Translations under genes and position numbers: made by a program
Assembly: GCA_003534085.1 (NCBI GenBank)
Contig: DQBY01000091.1
Span: 1,855-12,891 of the forward strand
Reading direction: 5' to 3'
Length of the DNA: 11,037 nucleotides
DNA from: Candidatus Moraniibacteriota bacterium
GTDB taxonomy: Bacteria > Patescibacteriota > Minisyncoccia > Moranbacterales > UBA2206
Shown here: positions 5,255 through 11,037 of the stretch, in pieces
Numbering within the stretch: position 1 is the first letter of the stretch
Layout of the letters: each line of letters begins with the position of its first letter
The notes under the pieces: generated by a model
Database searches by the model: none
What the model was told of the DNA's origin: nothing
Seen by the model: the letters and a program-made list of their open reading frames with translations, nothing else

Positions 5255-6751
5255 TTAAGGGGCACTTTCCAGGATTCCTCCCGCCAGGACAAAAACAAAA
5301 ACAAGAATGAAGGCGGATCTGATGAGTGTCTTTTCTGAAAAATTTCCTTGGGAATCTTTTCTGAAAACCGAATAAAGCGCGTACGCGCTGAGAATCGCGA
5401 AAGGATAGGACAGATAATTTCCGATCCGGTTGCTCGGCAGGTTTATGAAAAGGACCTGAGGAACTGAAGACATTATGAATATCATCGCCGCCCAAGCGGA
5501 AACGACAGCATATCCGAAATTTCTTCTTTTGTACGCGAAAGCCAAGAGCAGAAGGCCTAAAAATCCGAACGCGAGGCGAGCTTCGCCGATGCTGGATTTC
5601 AAAGCCGACAAGCTCAATCCTTCCCTCGTAGATTTTGAAGGGGCGCCGACCGCGGTGTTTACGGCGTTATTTTCAAAATAGGTGGGAGTGAATACGAAAA
5701 ACATAAAAACGATTCCTATCAACAAAACACTCATGACCTGAGGAGAAAAGACGAGGCGGAATATTCTTGGAATTATCACTTTTATATCCGTAAAGTTCAG
5801 GAGCAAAAATAAGCCGGCCAGAAAAGCAAAAACGAACAAAAAGATGAACGATGTCAGATGATGGGTATAGAAAAGTCCGAAGGTGACAAAGATGGCCAGA
5901 GCGAGAAATCTTTTTTGAGAAGCAGCCGATATCCCTTTCTCCGGAAGATTGATAAACTCAAACGCCCGGAAATAAAGATACAGAGCCAGCGGCATCAAAA
6001 AATTTCCGAAAATATTTCCGACCACGCCGCCGCTTATGAATTTCGCCTGAGGAGAAGACACCGCGAACAATACTCCCAAAAAAAGCAGGGACAATATCGC
6101 TATGGTCTTATTTTTAAAAATGCGCAGCGTCAGGATGAAAACCGTCAGGATGCCAAGGATGTTTATGAGAAACAGCATGGCCGGCGGAAAAGCCGAGAAA
6201 AAATCCAGGCTTCCTAGGATGGCCAACGCTCCAAAAACAGTATGCTCTCCGATGATGAAGTCGGGCATCCCGTCATAAGTCGGCAGCTGATTATTTTCAA
6301 CCATCCATTTCGCCCAATACATATGGTGTCCCATATCGGTCGAAGTAGGGAAGACCGTGCCGGAAAGATAAGCCGTTTTTATAAAAAACATCAAAAAAAT
6401 CAGCAGAATGATCAGGCCGAACTGTTTTTTTGAAAAATCAAACAGTTTTCCGGTTTCATCTGTTTCTGATCCGGTTTTTCCCATCTTGTAAACAAGGAAG
6501 CTCACGGCGGAAAACACCGCTATGCCGGACAAGATAGAAAAGCGCGTGATCGGAAATTCCATCTTGTCGAAAGCAAAAAATATGAAATCCACGCTGACGA
6601 TGCTGAGTCCGAAAGAGAGGATGAATTTTTCCAAAGACGAAATAATCCTGCTTTTTCTAAAAATTGCCGATAGCAAAAAATATCCCGGAACAAACATCAC
6701 CAGAGCTATGGCTGCGTAAAATATTATTTGTGAATATATGAATTGAAGCAT
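5255..6751 (-). CDS. Polytopic membrane protein, probable GT-C-fold glycosyltransferase (N-terminal part)
   Basis: The 498 residues contain about 11-13 hydrophobic segments, for example around 8-30, 43-62, 70-90, 111-130, 170-210, 215-232, 283-318, 340-355, 393-406, 412-430 and 475-492. After the fourth segment the loop TSTDMGHHMYWAKWM (Asp139, His142, His143) matches the acidic first external loop in which GT-C enzymes (PMT, STT3 and ArnT relatives) place a catalytic Asp. GT-C enzymes transfer sugars from polyprenyl-phosphate donors on the outer face. The family-2 transferase two genes upstream could supply such a donor (inference). The frame ends at a TAA directly after the last helix, but coding sequence continues beyond it. 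The gene begins 37 nt after the family 4 transferase. Similar uncharacterised membrane proteins of about 600 residues are common in CPR envelope loci. Confidence 0.78.
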   Translation of the reverse strand: MLQFIYSQIIFYAAIALVMFVPGYFLLSAIFRKSRIISSLEKFILSFGLSIVSVDFIFFAFDKMEFPITRFSILSGIAVFSAVSFLVYKMGKTGSETDETGKLFDFSKKQFGLIILLIFLMFFIKTAYLSGTVFPTSTDMGHHMYWAKWMVENNQLPTYDGMPDFIIGEHTVFGALAILGSLDFFSAFPPAMLFLINILGILTVFILTLRIFKNKTIAILSLLFLGVLFAVSSPQAKFISGGVVGNIFGNFLMPLALYLYFRAFEFINLPEKGISAASQKRFLALAIFVTFGLFYTHHLTSFIFLFVFAFLAGLFLLLNFTDIKVIIPRIFRLVFSPQVMSVLLIGIVFMFFVFTPTYFENNAVNTAVGAPSKSTREGLSLSALKSSIGEARLAFGFLGLLLLAFAYKRRNFGYAVVSAWAAMIFIMSSVPQVLFINLPSNRIGNYLSYPFAILSAYALYSVFRKDSQGNFSEKTLIRSAFILVFVFVLAGGILESAP

Positions 6752-6779
6752 TTTAAAACTTTAAATCCGATTTTAGGTG

Positions 6780-6800
6780 AATTAGGAATTAGGAATTAGG
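6780..6800. repeat. Three tandem copies of a 7-bp unit (AATTAGG)
   Basis: Three exact copies of AATTAGG follow one another, and a partial TTTTAGG lies just before. The middle copy holds the TAA stop of the family 4 glycosyltransferase at 6789. Because 7 is not a multiple of 3, copy-number change would alter the last residues of that protein and its distance to the next gene. Confidence 0.85.
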
Positions 6801-7868
6801 CGACTTGGGAATTGCCGATTCTATTTCTTCCAAATATTTCTTGGATATTTTGTCCCAAGAATAGTTTTCAACGACATACTGCCGGGCTTTTTCTCCGAAA
6901 TTTTTGCGGAAAGAATCATCCGAAAGCAGTTCGTTTATTTTCCGAGCATAACTTCCAGCATCCCGCGACTCGATCAAGAATCCGTTCTGACCGTCTTTTA
7001 TCGCATCCTGAAGGCCTTCCAATCTTGCGGCAACCACCGGAATGCCGCAATAGGCGGCTTCGATGACGGAAATTCCGAATCCTTCCGTGTCCCCGGCAAT
7101 TTCGATGTTCGGCTGGACAAAAACATCGCAGGTGTGGAAAAGCATATCACGGACCGGATCAGTCACATAGCCCAAAAGCTTCACTCTTTTTTCTAAATTA
7201 TTTTTCAGGATGGCCTCCTGGATATTTTCCCGATCCGGACCGTCGCCGGCGACTATATAAATCACCTGATCCGGAAGCTTTGGCATCACATTATCGATGA
7301 ACCACGCCACTCCTTTTCTTTTCGCCAGACGGCCGGAGGTCAGAATCGTTTTTTTATTCCCGATTTCTTCTCCGATCAATTTTTCCAACTCTCCCTTAGA
7401 AGAAGATCCCGGATATTTTTGAAGATCGATGCCGTTTGGAATAAATACTATTTTTTCAGGCGCTATGCCTTTCTCGACCGCGATTCGCACCGTTTCGTTT
7501 CCGACCGCGATGAGCTTGTCCAAACTGGGGATAAATTTTCCGACCCAAAGACTCTGATAAAATTTATTTTTCCAGGTCAAGTCCAGTCCGTGCGCCACCG
7601 CCACGACCGGCTTATTGGTGAATTTCTTCACCGCCCAGCCAATGTTGCCCAAAAGGCAGCTGCCTAAAACTATCACGTCATAATTTCTGGCTAAAAAAAT
7701 AGCCTTAAAAGCCGAATAAACCAAAAAAAATGGAATGAGCCATCTTTTTTTATTCACGATCAATCTGATCTGCGATTGTTTCGCCAGCCAGACCGAAAGA
7801 TCATAATTTTGCGTTTCAACTCCTCCGGTGATAGGAGGGTAAGTATGGGAAATAAACAGTACTTTCAT
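6789..7868 (-). CDS. Family 4 glycosyltransferase (PimA/PimB-like, GT-B fold)
   Basis: The 359 residues give a complete GT-B protein. The start MKVLFISHTYPPITGGVET has the glycine-rich acceptor-side loop; AHGLDLTWKN and AVGNETVRIAVEKGI lie in the N-terminal domain; FIPNGIDLQKY is the interdomain segment; TSGRLAKRKGVAWFID opens the C-terminal domain with its Arg and Lys; and GFGISVIEAAYCG provides the donor-binding E-x7-E motif. It is soluble, perhaps peripheral on the inner membrane, and would add a sugar to a lipid-linked acceptor from a nucleotide sugar. Sugar identity cannot be told. It has its own promoter (7875-7903), placed for a leaderless transcript, so it can be expressed apart from the family 2 gene upstream. 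The last residues lie in a 7-bp tandem repeat. Confidence 0.92.
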   Translation of the reverse strand: MKVLFISHTYPPITGGVETQNYDLSVWLAKQSQIRLIVNKKRWLIPFFLVYSAFKAIFLARNYDVIVLGSCLLGNIGWAVKKFTNKPVVAVAHGLDLTWKNKFYQSLWVGKFIPSLDKLIAVGNETVRIAVEKGIAPEKIVFIPNGIDLQKYPGSSSKGELEKLIGEEIGNKKTILTSGRLAKRKGVAWFIDNVMPKLPDQVIYIVAGDGPDRENIQEAILKNNLEKRVKLLGYVTDPVRDMLFHTCDVFVQPNIEIAGDTEGFGISVIEAAYCGIPVVAARLEGLQDAIKDGQNGFLIESRDAGSYARKINELLSDDSFRKNFGEKARQYVVENYSWDKISKKYLEEIESAIPKSPNS

Positions 7869-7874
7869 AGTTCT

Positions 7875-7903
7875 ATTTTAACCCGAAATCGATAATTTTT
7901 CAA
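7875..7903 (-). promoter_or_regulatory. Sigma70-type promoter directly upstream of the family 4 glycosyltransferase, leaderless type
   Basis: On the minus strand, TTGAAA (7898-7903) and TAAAAT (7875-7880) are 17 nt apart, each one base from consensus. Only 6 nt separate the -10 box from the ATG at 7868, so the predicted +1 falls on or next to the A of the start codon. It lies in the 83-nt gap after the family 2 glycosyltransferase gene. Confidence 0.68.
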
Positions 7904-7951
7904 GAAAAAAACGCGCTGGAAAAAAGACGCTTTTAAAGCTTGAATTGATTT

Positions 7952-8938
7952 TTAATTTTTGCGATATCTATCCTTCTTCCACTGGTACATGAACTCTTCG
8001 GTCAATTGGCGGGAGGACTTTACCATATCGGCAATGAGGGCAAAAACGACAAATTGCAATCCGATCAAAAACAGCGCGATTCCGAAAATCAAATAATTCC
8101 GAAAAGGGGTAACCACCAGATCAGGAAAGTAGTTATAAAGAAAGATTCCGAAAGAAACAAATGAAAGGAAAATTAAAAACAGTCCCGGAACTCCGAAAAA
8201 TTTCATCGGCCTGACGTCTCGCACCGCCTTCAGGATGATTTTTGTAGAATTGCTTATGAACTTGAAGATCGATTTGGTAATTTTTGCTTCTCGATTGTCA
8301 AAATAAGTGACTTCGACCGGAACCCATAAAAGTTTCAAATTTTTTCCGATCGCGTCGATGATCGTCTCTTGAGTGTAAGTGAAATGAGTATTGGTCAGAT
8401 TGAAACGGAGAAGCGCTTCGCGACTGTGCGCCCGAAAACCGCAAGTAAGATCGTCCGTCCCGTAACCAAGGAAGAATCCGATCATCTTGGCTGCCAATTT
8501 GTTCAGACTTTTTCTGATAAAAGGGATGTTTTTTGCTTCTTTTTCCCCAAATCTGTTGGCGATGACCATATCCGCTTTTCCATCGATGACGGGCGTTAGC
8601 AATTTGGGAATGTCATATGGATCGAACTGCAGATCGGCGTCTATATTCACCATAAAATCCGCTCCTTGATCCAAAGAGTTTTCAACCGCTTGCTTGAAGG
8701 AATAAGCCAGCCTTCGATTCGGCTTGTATGAAACGATCAGATCCACTCCGGCTTTTTTCGCTTCTTCCGCGCTATTGTCAGTCGAACCGTCATCTACGAT
8801 CTGAATAAGTTTTTCCGTAATGGATGATCCTTTGCCGGTTTTATAAAAATCGACTTCGAAACTTTTCTTTATCTGTCCTATCGTTTTGGCAATATCTTTT
8901 TCTTCGTTATAAACCGGTATGTTTACTATCAGCTTCAT
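7952..8938 (-). CDS. Family 2 glycosyltransferase with two C-terminal membrane helices (polyprenyl-phosphate sugar synthase-like)
   Basis: The 328 residues have a GT-A catalytic domain: MKLIVNIPVYNEEKDI at the start, IVDDGSTDNS (47-56) for nucleotide binding, NIDADLQFDP with the metal-binding D100-A-D102, and DLTCGFRAHSREAL (163-176). Two hydrophobic helices follow at about 248-270 and 281-304, then a basic tail. This layout matches dolichol- or undecaprenyl-phosphate mannose/glucose synthases, which load a sugar on polyprenyl phosphate at the inner face of the membrane. The product could be a donor for the GT-C-like protein (inference). Its ATG overlaps the stop of the small Cys protein by one base (TAATG), so the two are probably translationally coupled. 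Confidence 0.92.
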   Translation of the reverse strand: MKLIVNIPVYNEEKDIAKTIGQIKKSFEVDFYKTGKGSSITEKLIQIVDDGSTDNSAEEAKKAGVDLIVSYKPNRRLAYSFKQAVENSLDQGADFMVNIDADLQFDPYDIPKLLTPVIDGKADMVIANRFGEKEAKNIPFIRKSLNKLAAKMIGFFLGYGTDDLTCGFRAHSREALLRFNLTNTHFTYTQETIIDAIGKNLKLLWVPVEVTYFDNREAKITKSIFKFISNSTKIILKAVRDVRPMKFFGVPGLFLIFLSFVSFGIFLYNYFPDLVVTPFRNYLIFGIALFLIGLQFVVFALIADMVKSSRQLTEEFMYQWKKDRYRKN

Positions 8939-9168
8939 TATTTCTGCTTAATGATTAGTTTCGGATCGACGCAATTCATATCACACTTGGCATTGTCAAT
9001 TCCTTGTCGGACGAGATTTTCCGTGCAATCTTTTATTTTTTCCTGGCAGGCAGCTTTTCGATCTTTAAAGTAATCCAAATTAACATCATACCCGAAATAT
9101 CCCATCACAAAATATGTCACCACCAGAATTCCCACGATCCAGACGACTGATTTTAATAGATCAAACAT
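8938..9168 (-). CDS. Small single-pass membrane protein with four cysteines
   Basis: The 76-residue protein has one hydrophobic helix (about 8-25) followed by a charged soluble part containing Cys41, Cys48, Cys62 and Cys66, spaced CX6C-X13-CX3C. If that part faces outside, two disulfides could hold a short helical hairpin. I do not recognise a named family. It is the first gene after a good promoter and a leader of about 95 nt, and its stop overlaps the start of the family 2 glycosyltransferase, suggesting it accompanies that enzyme, perhaps as an accessory subunit. Reality is supported by that coupling, by the promoter and by sensible composition; the function is unknown. Confidence 0.72.
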   Translation of the reverse strand: MFDLLKSVVWIVGILVVTYFVMGYFGYDVNLDYFKDRKAACQEKIKDCTENLVRQGIDNAKCDMNCVDPKLIIKQK

Positions 9169-9189
9169 AAGCGACTCGCGAATTGATGC

Positions 9190-9262
9190 TAACTCGAATA
9201 ATCAGAGGCGAACAAAAAATTCGCGCAAATTAGCTAAAAATTCGCTTAAAATTAGCGAGTTA
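9190..9262 (-). promoter_or_regulatory. Leader with direct repeats and a closing stem, upstream of the small Cys protein
   Basis: Two imperfect copies of a roughly 21-bp sequence (9215-9234 and 9236-9256, AAAAATTCGC...AAATTAGC) stand in tandem, differing by two bases and one indel. A 7-bp inverted pair TAACTCG/CGAGTTA (9190-9196 with 9256-9262) encloses them, so the transcript could fold into one long hairpin. No reading frame is seen here. Confidence 0.45.
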
Positions 9263-9271
9263 ACTATTGAT

Positions 9272-9300
9272 ATTATACCCCTCTTTACAATTTTTCACAA
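9272..9300 (-). promoter_or_regulatory. Sigma70-type promoter of the main glycan gene train
   Basis: On the minus strand, TTGTGA (9295-9300, four of six consensus bases) and a perfect TATAAT (9272-9277) are separated by 17 nt. Transcription should start near 9265, leaving a leader of about 95 nt before the ATG at 9168. No terminator is visible between it and the dehydrogenase upstream, so readthrough from that gene is also possible. Confidence 0.7.
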
Positions 9301-9318
9301 GTGATATTTTGCTTTTGA

Positions 9319-10599
9319 CTATCTCCCGATACCTTTATAAATCATTCCGGTTTTTTTGATAGCGTCTTTGTCCAGGCAATTGGCTCCGTCAATGATGACC
9401 TTGATTCCGTTCTGTTTGAAGATTTTCGGATCGAGATTTTTAAATTCCTTGTGTCCGGTAACAATGATCAAGGCTTTGGATTTTTTAAAAAGATCTTTCA
9501 GGCTTTTCACATCGGACAATCTTGCGACATGAGGATCGAAGGAAATAATTTTACAGCCATGCTTTTCCAAATTTTTCTTAATTTTGAAATATGGAGACTC
9601 TCGCACATCATCAACATTCGATTTATAGGAGATTCCCAAAACGCCGACAGCGGTGCTCTTCATCGGCAACCTTATTTCATTAAGAGCATCCTGAAGAAGC
9701 TCGACGGCGTATGCTGGCATGGAATTGTTAGTTTCACGGGCGATTTTCAAAAATTTATGGTCGAATCCGGACTGCTTGGCCCGCTCTATCAAATAATATG
9801 GGTCGACCGGGATGCAATGTCCGCCGACTCCGCAGGAAGGGAAGTGCGGCATAAAAGCGAAGGGCTTGGTGGAAGCGCCCTTGATCACATCCATCACATC
9901 GATATCAAGCGCGTCAAAAGATTTCGCCAGTTCGTTCACAAAAGCGATGTTGATATCTCTGAAAGAATTTTCCACGATCTTGACCGCTTCAGCTTCGCGG
10001 ATAGATTTCATCGGACGGATCTCTCCATCCACGATGCTGGCATAAAAATCCAGAGCTATCTGCAATCCTTTTTTGTCCATCGAGCCGACTACGCGCGGAA
10101 TATTTGTCACGTTCCACTTCTCGTCTCCCGGATTGATCCTTTCCGGACAATGAGCGATATGGACGTCTTTTCCGATCTTGAATTTATTTTTTTCAAAAAT
10201 AGGAGCGATGACTTCCTCGCTGACGCCCGGATTAACAGTCGACTCAAGGACGACCAAGGCTCCTTTTTTCAAATTTCTCGTGACCGCCTCGATGGCGCTT
10301 TTGACCGGACCCAGATCCGGAGTAAACATGCCGTCCACCGGAGTCGGAACGCAGACCAGAACAATATCCGCCTTTCTGATGATTTTTTCGTCCGTTGTCG
10401 CGATCGGCTTGATGTTCGGAAAATAATTTTCCAAAAACTTCTCCTTGATCGGACTTTTCCCGGAATTTATCAGCTTTATCTTGCTCTCATCCATATCCAA
10501 ACCATAAGTCTCATATCCTTTTTCCACGCACCTGACCGCCAAAGGCAGCCCGACATACCCGAGACCGATGACACACACTGTTTTATTGTTTTGTCCCAT
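9319..10599 (-). CDS. UDP-N-acetylhexosamine 6-dehydrogenase (WbpA/TviB-like nucleotide sugar dehydrogenase)
   Basis: The 426 residues cover the full UDP-glucose/UDP-ManNAc dehydrogenase family. VCVIGLGYVGLPLA (8-21) is the NAD-binding glycine motif; PTPVD (85-89) and LESTVNPGVSE (118-128) line the site; CPERINPGDE (151-160) is the version typical of WbpA/TviB enzymes acting on UDP-GlcNAc or UDP-GalNAc; E210-N211 sits in the central helix; GVGGHCIPVDPYYL (257-270) carries the catalytic Cys262; and SYKSNVDDVRESP (324-336) marks the C-terminal domain. The enzyme oxidises C6 of the UDP sugar twice with two NAD+, giving a uronic acid for a surface polysaccharide. It is cytosolic. Length is normal. 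It is divergent from the plus-strand glycosyltransferase; its own promoter is not clear (a TATAAA lies at 10615-10620 with no good -35). Confidence 0.94.
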   Translation of the reverse strand: MGQNNKTVCVIGLGYVGLPLAVRCVEKGYETYGLDMDESKIKLINSGKSPIKEKFLENYFPNIKPIATTDEKIIRKADIVLVCVPTPVDGMFTPDLGPVKSAIEAVTRNLKKGALVVLESTVNPGVSEEVIAPIFEKNKFKIGKDVHIAHCPERINPGDEKWNVTNIPRVVGSMDKKGLQIALDFYASIVDGEIRPMKSIREAEAVKIVENSFRDINIAFVNELAKSFDALDIDVMDVIKGASTKPFAFMPHFPSCGVGGHCIPVDPYYLIERAKQSGFDHKFLKIARETNNSMPAYAVELLQDALNEIRLPMKSTAVGVLGISYKSNVDDVRESPYFKIKKNLEKHGCKIISFDPHVARLSDVKSLKDLFKKSKALIIVTGHKEFKNLDPKIFKQNGIKVIIDGANCLDKDAIKKTGMIYKGIGR

Positions 10600-10649
10600 A
10601 CTGTGAATTTATTTTTTATACTGGCCTAAGTTTAAAATATATTTTTTGA

Positions 10650-10677
10650 TTGAGCAAGTGTGAAAATATGGTATAAT
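10650..10677 (+). promoter_or_regulatory. Extended -10 promoter of the plus-strand glycosyltransferase, leaderless type
   Basis: A perfect TATAAT (10672-10677) with an upstream TG (TGGTATAAT) lies 16 nt after TTGAGC (10650-10655). The ATG at 10684 follows after 6 nt, so the predicted +1 coincides with the start codon and no Shine-Dalgarno can exist on the message. Confidence 0.72.
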
Positions 10678-10683
10678 GCAGAT

Positions 10684-11037
10684 ATGAAAATCGGAATCAA
10701 TGCGTCCTTCGCGCGGAAGCCGAGCAACGGCACCGGTCAGGTGACGATCAACTTTTTAAAGGAATTAGCAAAGCAGGTATCGGAGGGATCCGATCCCTCC
10801 CGGCCGAAACAACCAAAAGGGATCGGATCCCTTGAGTTTGTTTTGTATTTGGAAGAGGATTTCTCGAAAGATTTCAGGCTGCCAAAAAATTTTACTAAAA
10901 ATATTTTTCTGCCGCTTTGGAAAAGAGACGACTTGATCAGAAAAATTTGGTGGGAAAAATATCTTCTGCCAAAGAAAGTGAAGGAGGATGGGTGTGATGT
11001 TTTGTTCAGCTTGTATCAATCCGCGACTATCTTACAC
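10684..11037 (+). CDS. Family 4 glycosyltransferase, N-terminal part, runs off the window
   Basis: The frame opens at ATG 10684 and stays open for 118 codons to the right edge. MKIGINASFARKPSNGTGQVTINFLKELA has the typical opening of family 4 transferases with the glycine-containing acceptor loop, and DVLFSLYQSATIL near the end matches the strand before the family His-containing segment. It is divergently transcribed from the dehydrogenase and likely adds a sugar to the same glycan. Residues about 34-50 (EGSDPSRPKQPKGIGSL) are encoded by a double palindrome and interrupt the usual sequence between the first helix and the next strand; that segment would be a surface loop. No stop or frameshift results. 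The rest of the GT-B fold lies outside. Confidence 0.85.
   Translation, partial: MKIGINASFARKPSNGTGQVTINFLKELAKQVSEGSDPSRPKQPKGIGSLEFVLYLEEDFSKDFRLPKNFTKNIFLPLWKRDDLIRKIWWEKYLLPKKVKEDGCDVLFSLYQSATILH
10782..10833. repeat. Double palindrome inserted in frame at the start of a glycosyltransferase gene
   Basis: Unit 1 (10782-10800) has 9-bp arms GGAGGGATC/GATCCCTCC around one base. Unit 2 (10817-10833) has 8-bp arms AAGGGATC/GATCCCTT around one base. The cores GGGATCCGATCCC and GGGATCGGATCCC are also reverse complements of each other, so the pair forms a larger inverted repeat with a 16-nt spacer. Codons 10783-10833 number exactly 17 and are read through in frame. Confidence 0.85.

Larger units (their letters stand above)
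4859..6751 (-). pseudogene. Full GT-C-like membrane protein locus interrupted by one in-frame TAA
   Basis: Reading one frame from the ATG at 6751 to the TGA at 4859 gives 629 sense codons with a single TAA at 5255-5257, after ILESAP. Both sides are coding-like and no frame change is needed to join them. The whole has the usual shape of such proteins: a polytopic part followed by a soluble domain of about 130 residues. A single-base change from a sense codon such as TAT, TAC, CAA, GAA or AAA would explain it. Alternatives are a sequencing error or stop readthrough. Confidence 0.7.

Noticed and set aside
5255..5257. TAA as a recoded sense codon
   Set aside because: Several complete genes in the window end in TAA in the expected place, so a genome-wide reassignment is not supported.
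5376..5389. Perfect 14-bp palindrome AGCGCGTACGCGCT
   Set aside because: It encodes an ordinary membrane-helix stretch (SAYALY) with no duplication or insertion and lacks the double-unit layout of the other palindromes, so chance is sufficient.
5091..5495. Minus-strand frame of 134 codons crossing the TAA of the membrane protein
   Set aside because: It is in another frame, its peptide is Arg/His-rich with no recognisable pattern, and the frame of the flanking parts matches the membrane protein instead. It was considered as a frameshift bridge, but no shift is needed.
7905..7951. Possible terminator after the family 2 glycosyltransferase
   Set aside because: The T tracts are present but the only stem (GCG/CGC plus A-T pairs with a bulge) is too weak to call.
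9451..10629. Long plus-strand open frame of 392 codons
   Set aside because: It lies wholly antisense to the clearly recognised UDP-sugar dehydrogenase, has no family motifs and ends outside that gene only by a few codons.
10765..11019. Minus-strand frame of 84 codons opposite the partial glycosyltransferase
   Set aside because: It is antisense to a recognised glycosyltransferase and owes its openness partly to the palindromic insertion.
1..11037. CRISPR arrays, tRNA or rRNA genes, phage genes
   Set aside because: No regularly spaced repeats, cloverleaf, rRNA-like sequence or phage structural protein motifs were seen on either strand.

Overview
The window is a cell-surface glycan locus from an AT-rich bacterium. 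It most resembles Patescibacteria (Candidate Phyla Radiation, perhaps Parcubacteria), although no marker gene fixes the taxon. The reasons are very compact gene packing, almost no Shine-Dalgarno sequences, a YerC/TrpR-like regulator and a run of envelope glycosyltransferases. TAA, TAG and TGA all serve as stops, so this is not the TGA-glycine code of some CPR lineages.

Layout. A CAP/SCP-domain secreted protein runs off the left edge on the minus strand. It has a strong promoter (499-527) and a structured leader of about 158 nt. A clear Rho-independent terminator (556-583) closes a long minus-strand gene train that occupies about 600-9300. In transcription order the train holds: a small Cys-rich membrane protein; a family 2 glycosyltransferase; a family 4 glycosyltransferase with its own leaderless-type promoter; a GT-C-like polytopic membrane protein broken by one in-frame TAA; a small membrane-anchored protein; a truncated family 4 glycosyltransferase; a TrpR-like regulator between two copies of a 28-bp palindrome; a peptidase S51 protein; a YdjC/ChbG-type deacetylase; and a serine hydrolase of the beta-lactamase fold. 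Upstream lies a minus-strand UDP-N-acetylhexosamine 6-dehydrogenase. Divergent from it, on the plus strand, another family 4 glycosyltransferase leaves the right edge.

How it works together (inference). The dehydrogenase makes a UDP-HexNAc uronic acid. The family 4 transferases build a glycan on the cytoplasmic side, the family 2 enzyme makes or uses a polyprenyl-linked sugar, and the GT-C-like protein transfers sugars outside the membrane. The three terminal hydrolases are visibly more AT-rich than the glycan genes and look like later cargo.

Most unusual points. (1) Three genes carry double palindromes that are read through in frame as extra peptide segments, as Rickettsia palindromic elements are, but with different sequences. 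(2) The TrpR-like gene is framed by two 28-bp palindromes whose differences are compensatory. The upstream copy also encodes the last residues and stop of a truncated glycosyltransferase, so the 510-bp unit could be a mobile cassette or an autoregulated unit. (3) A membrane glycosyltransferase gene is split by a single in-frame TAA. (4) Two promoters place the start codon at about +1, implying leaderless mRNAs.
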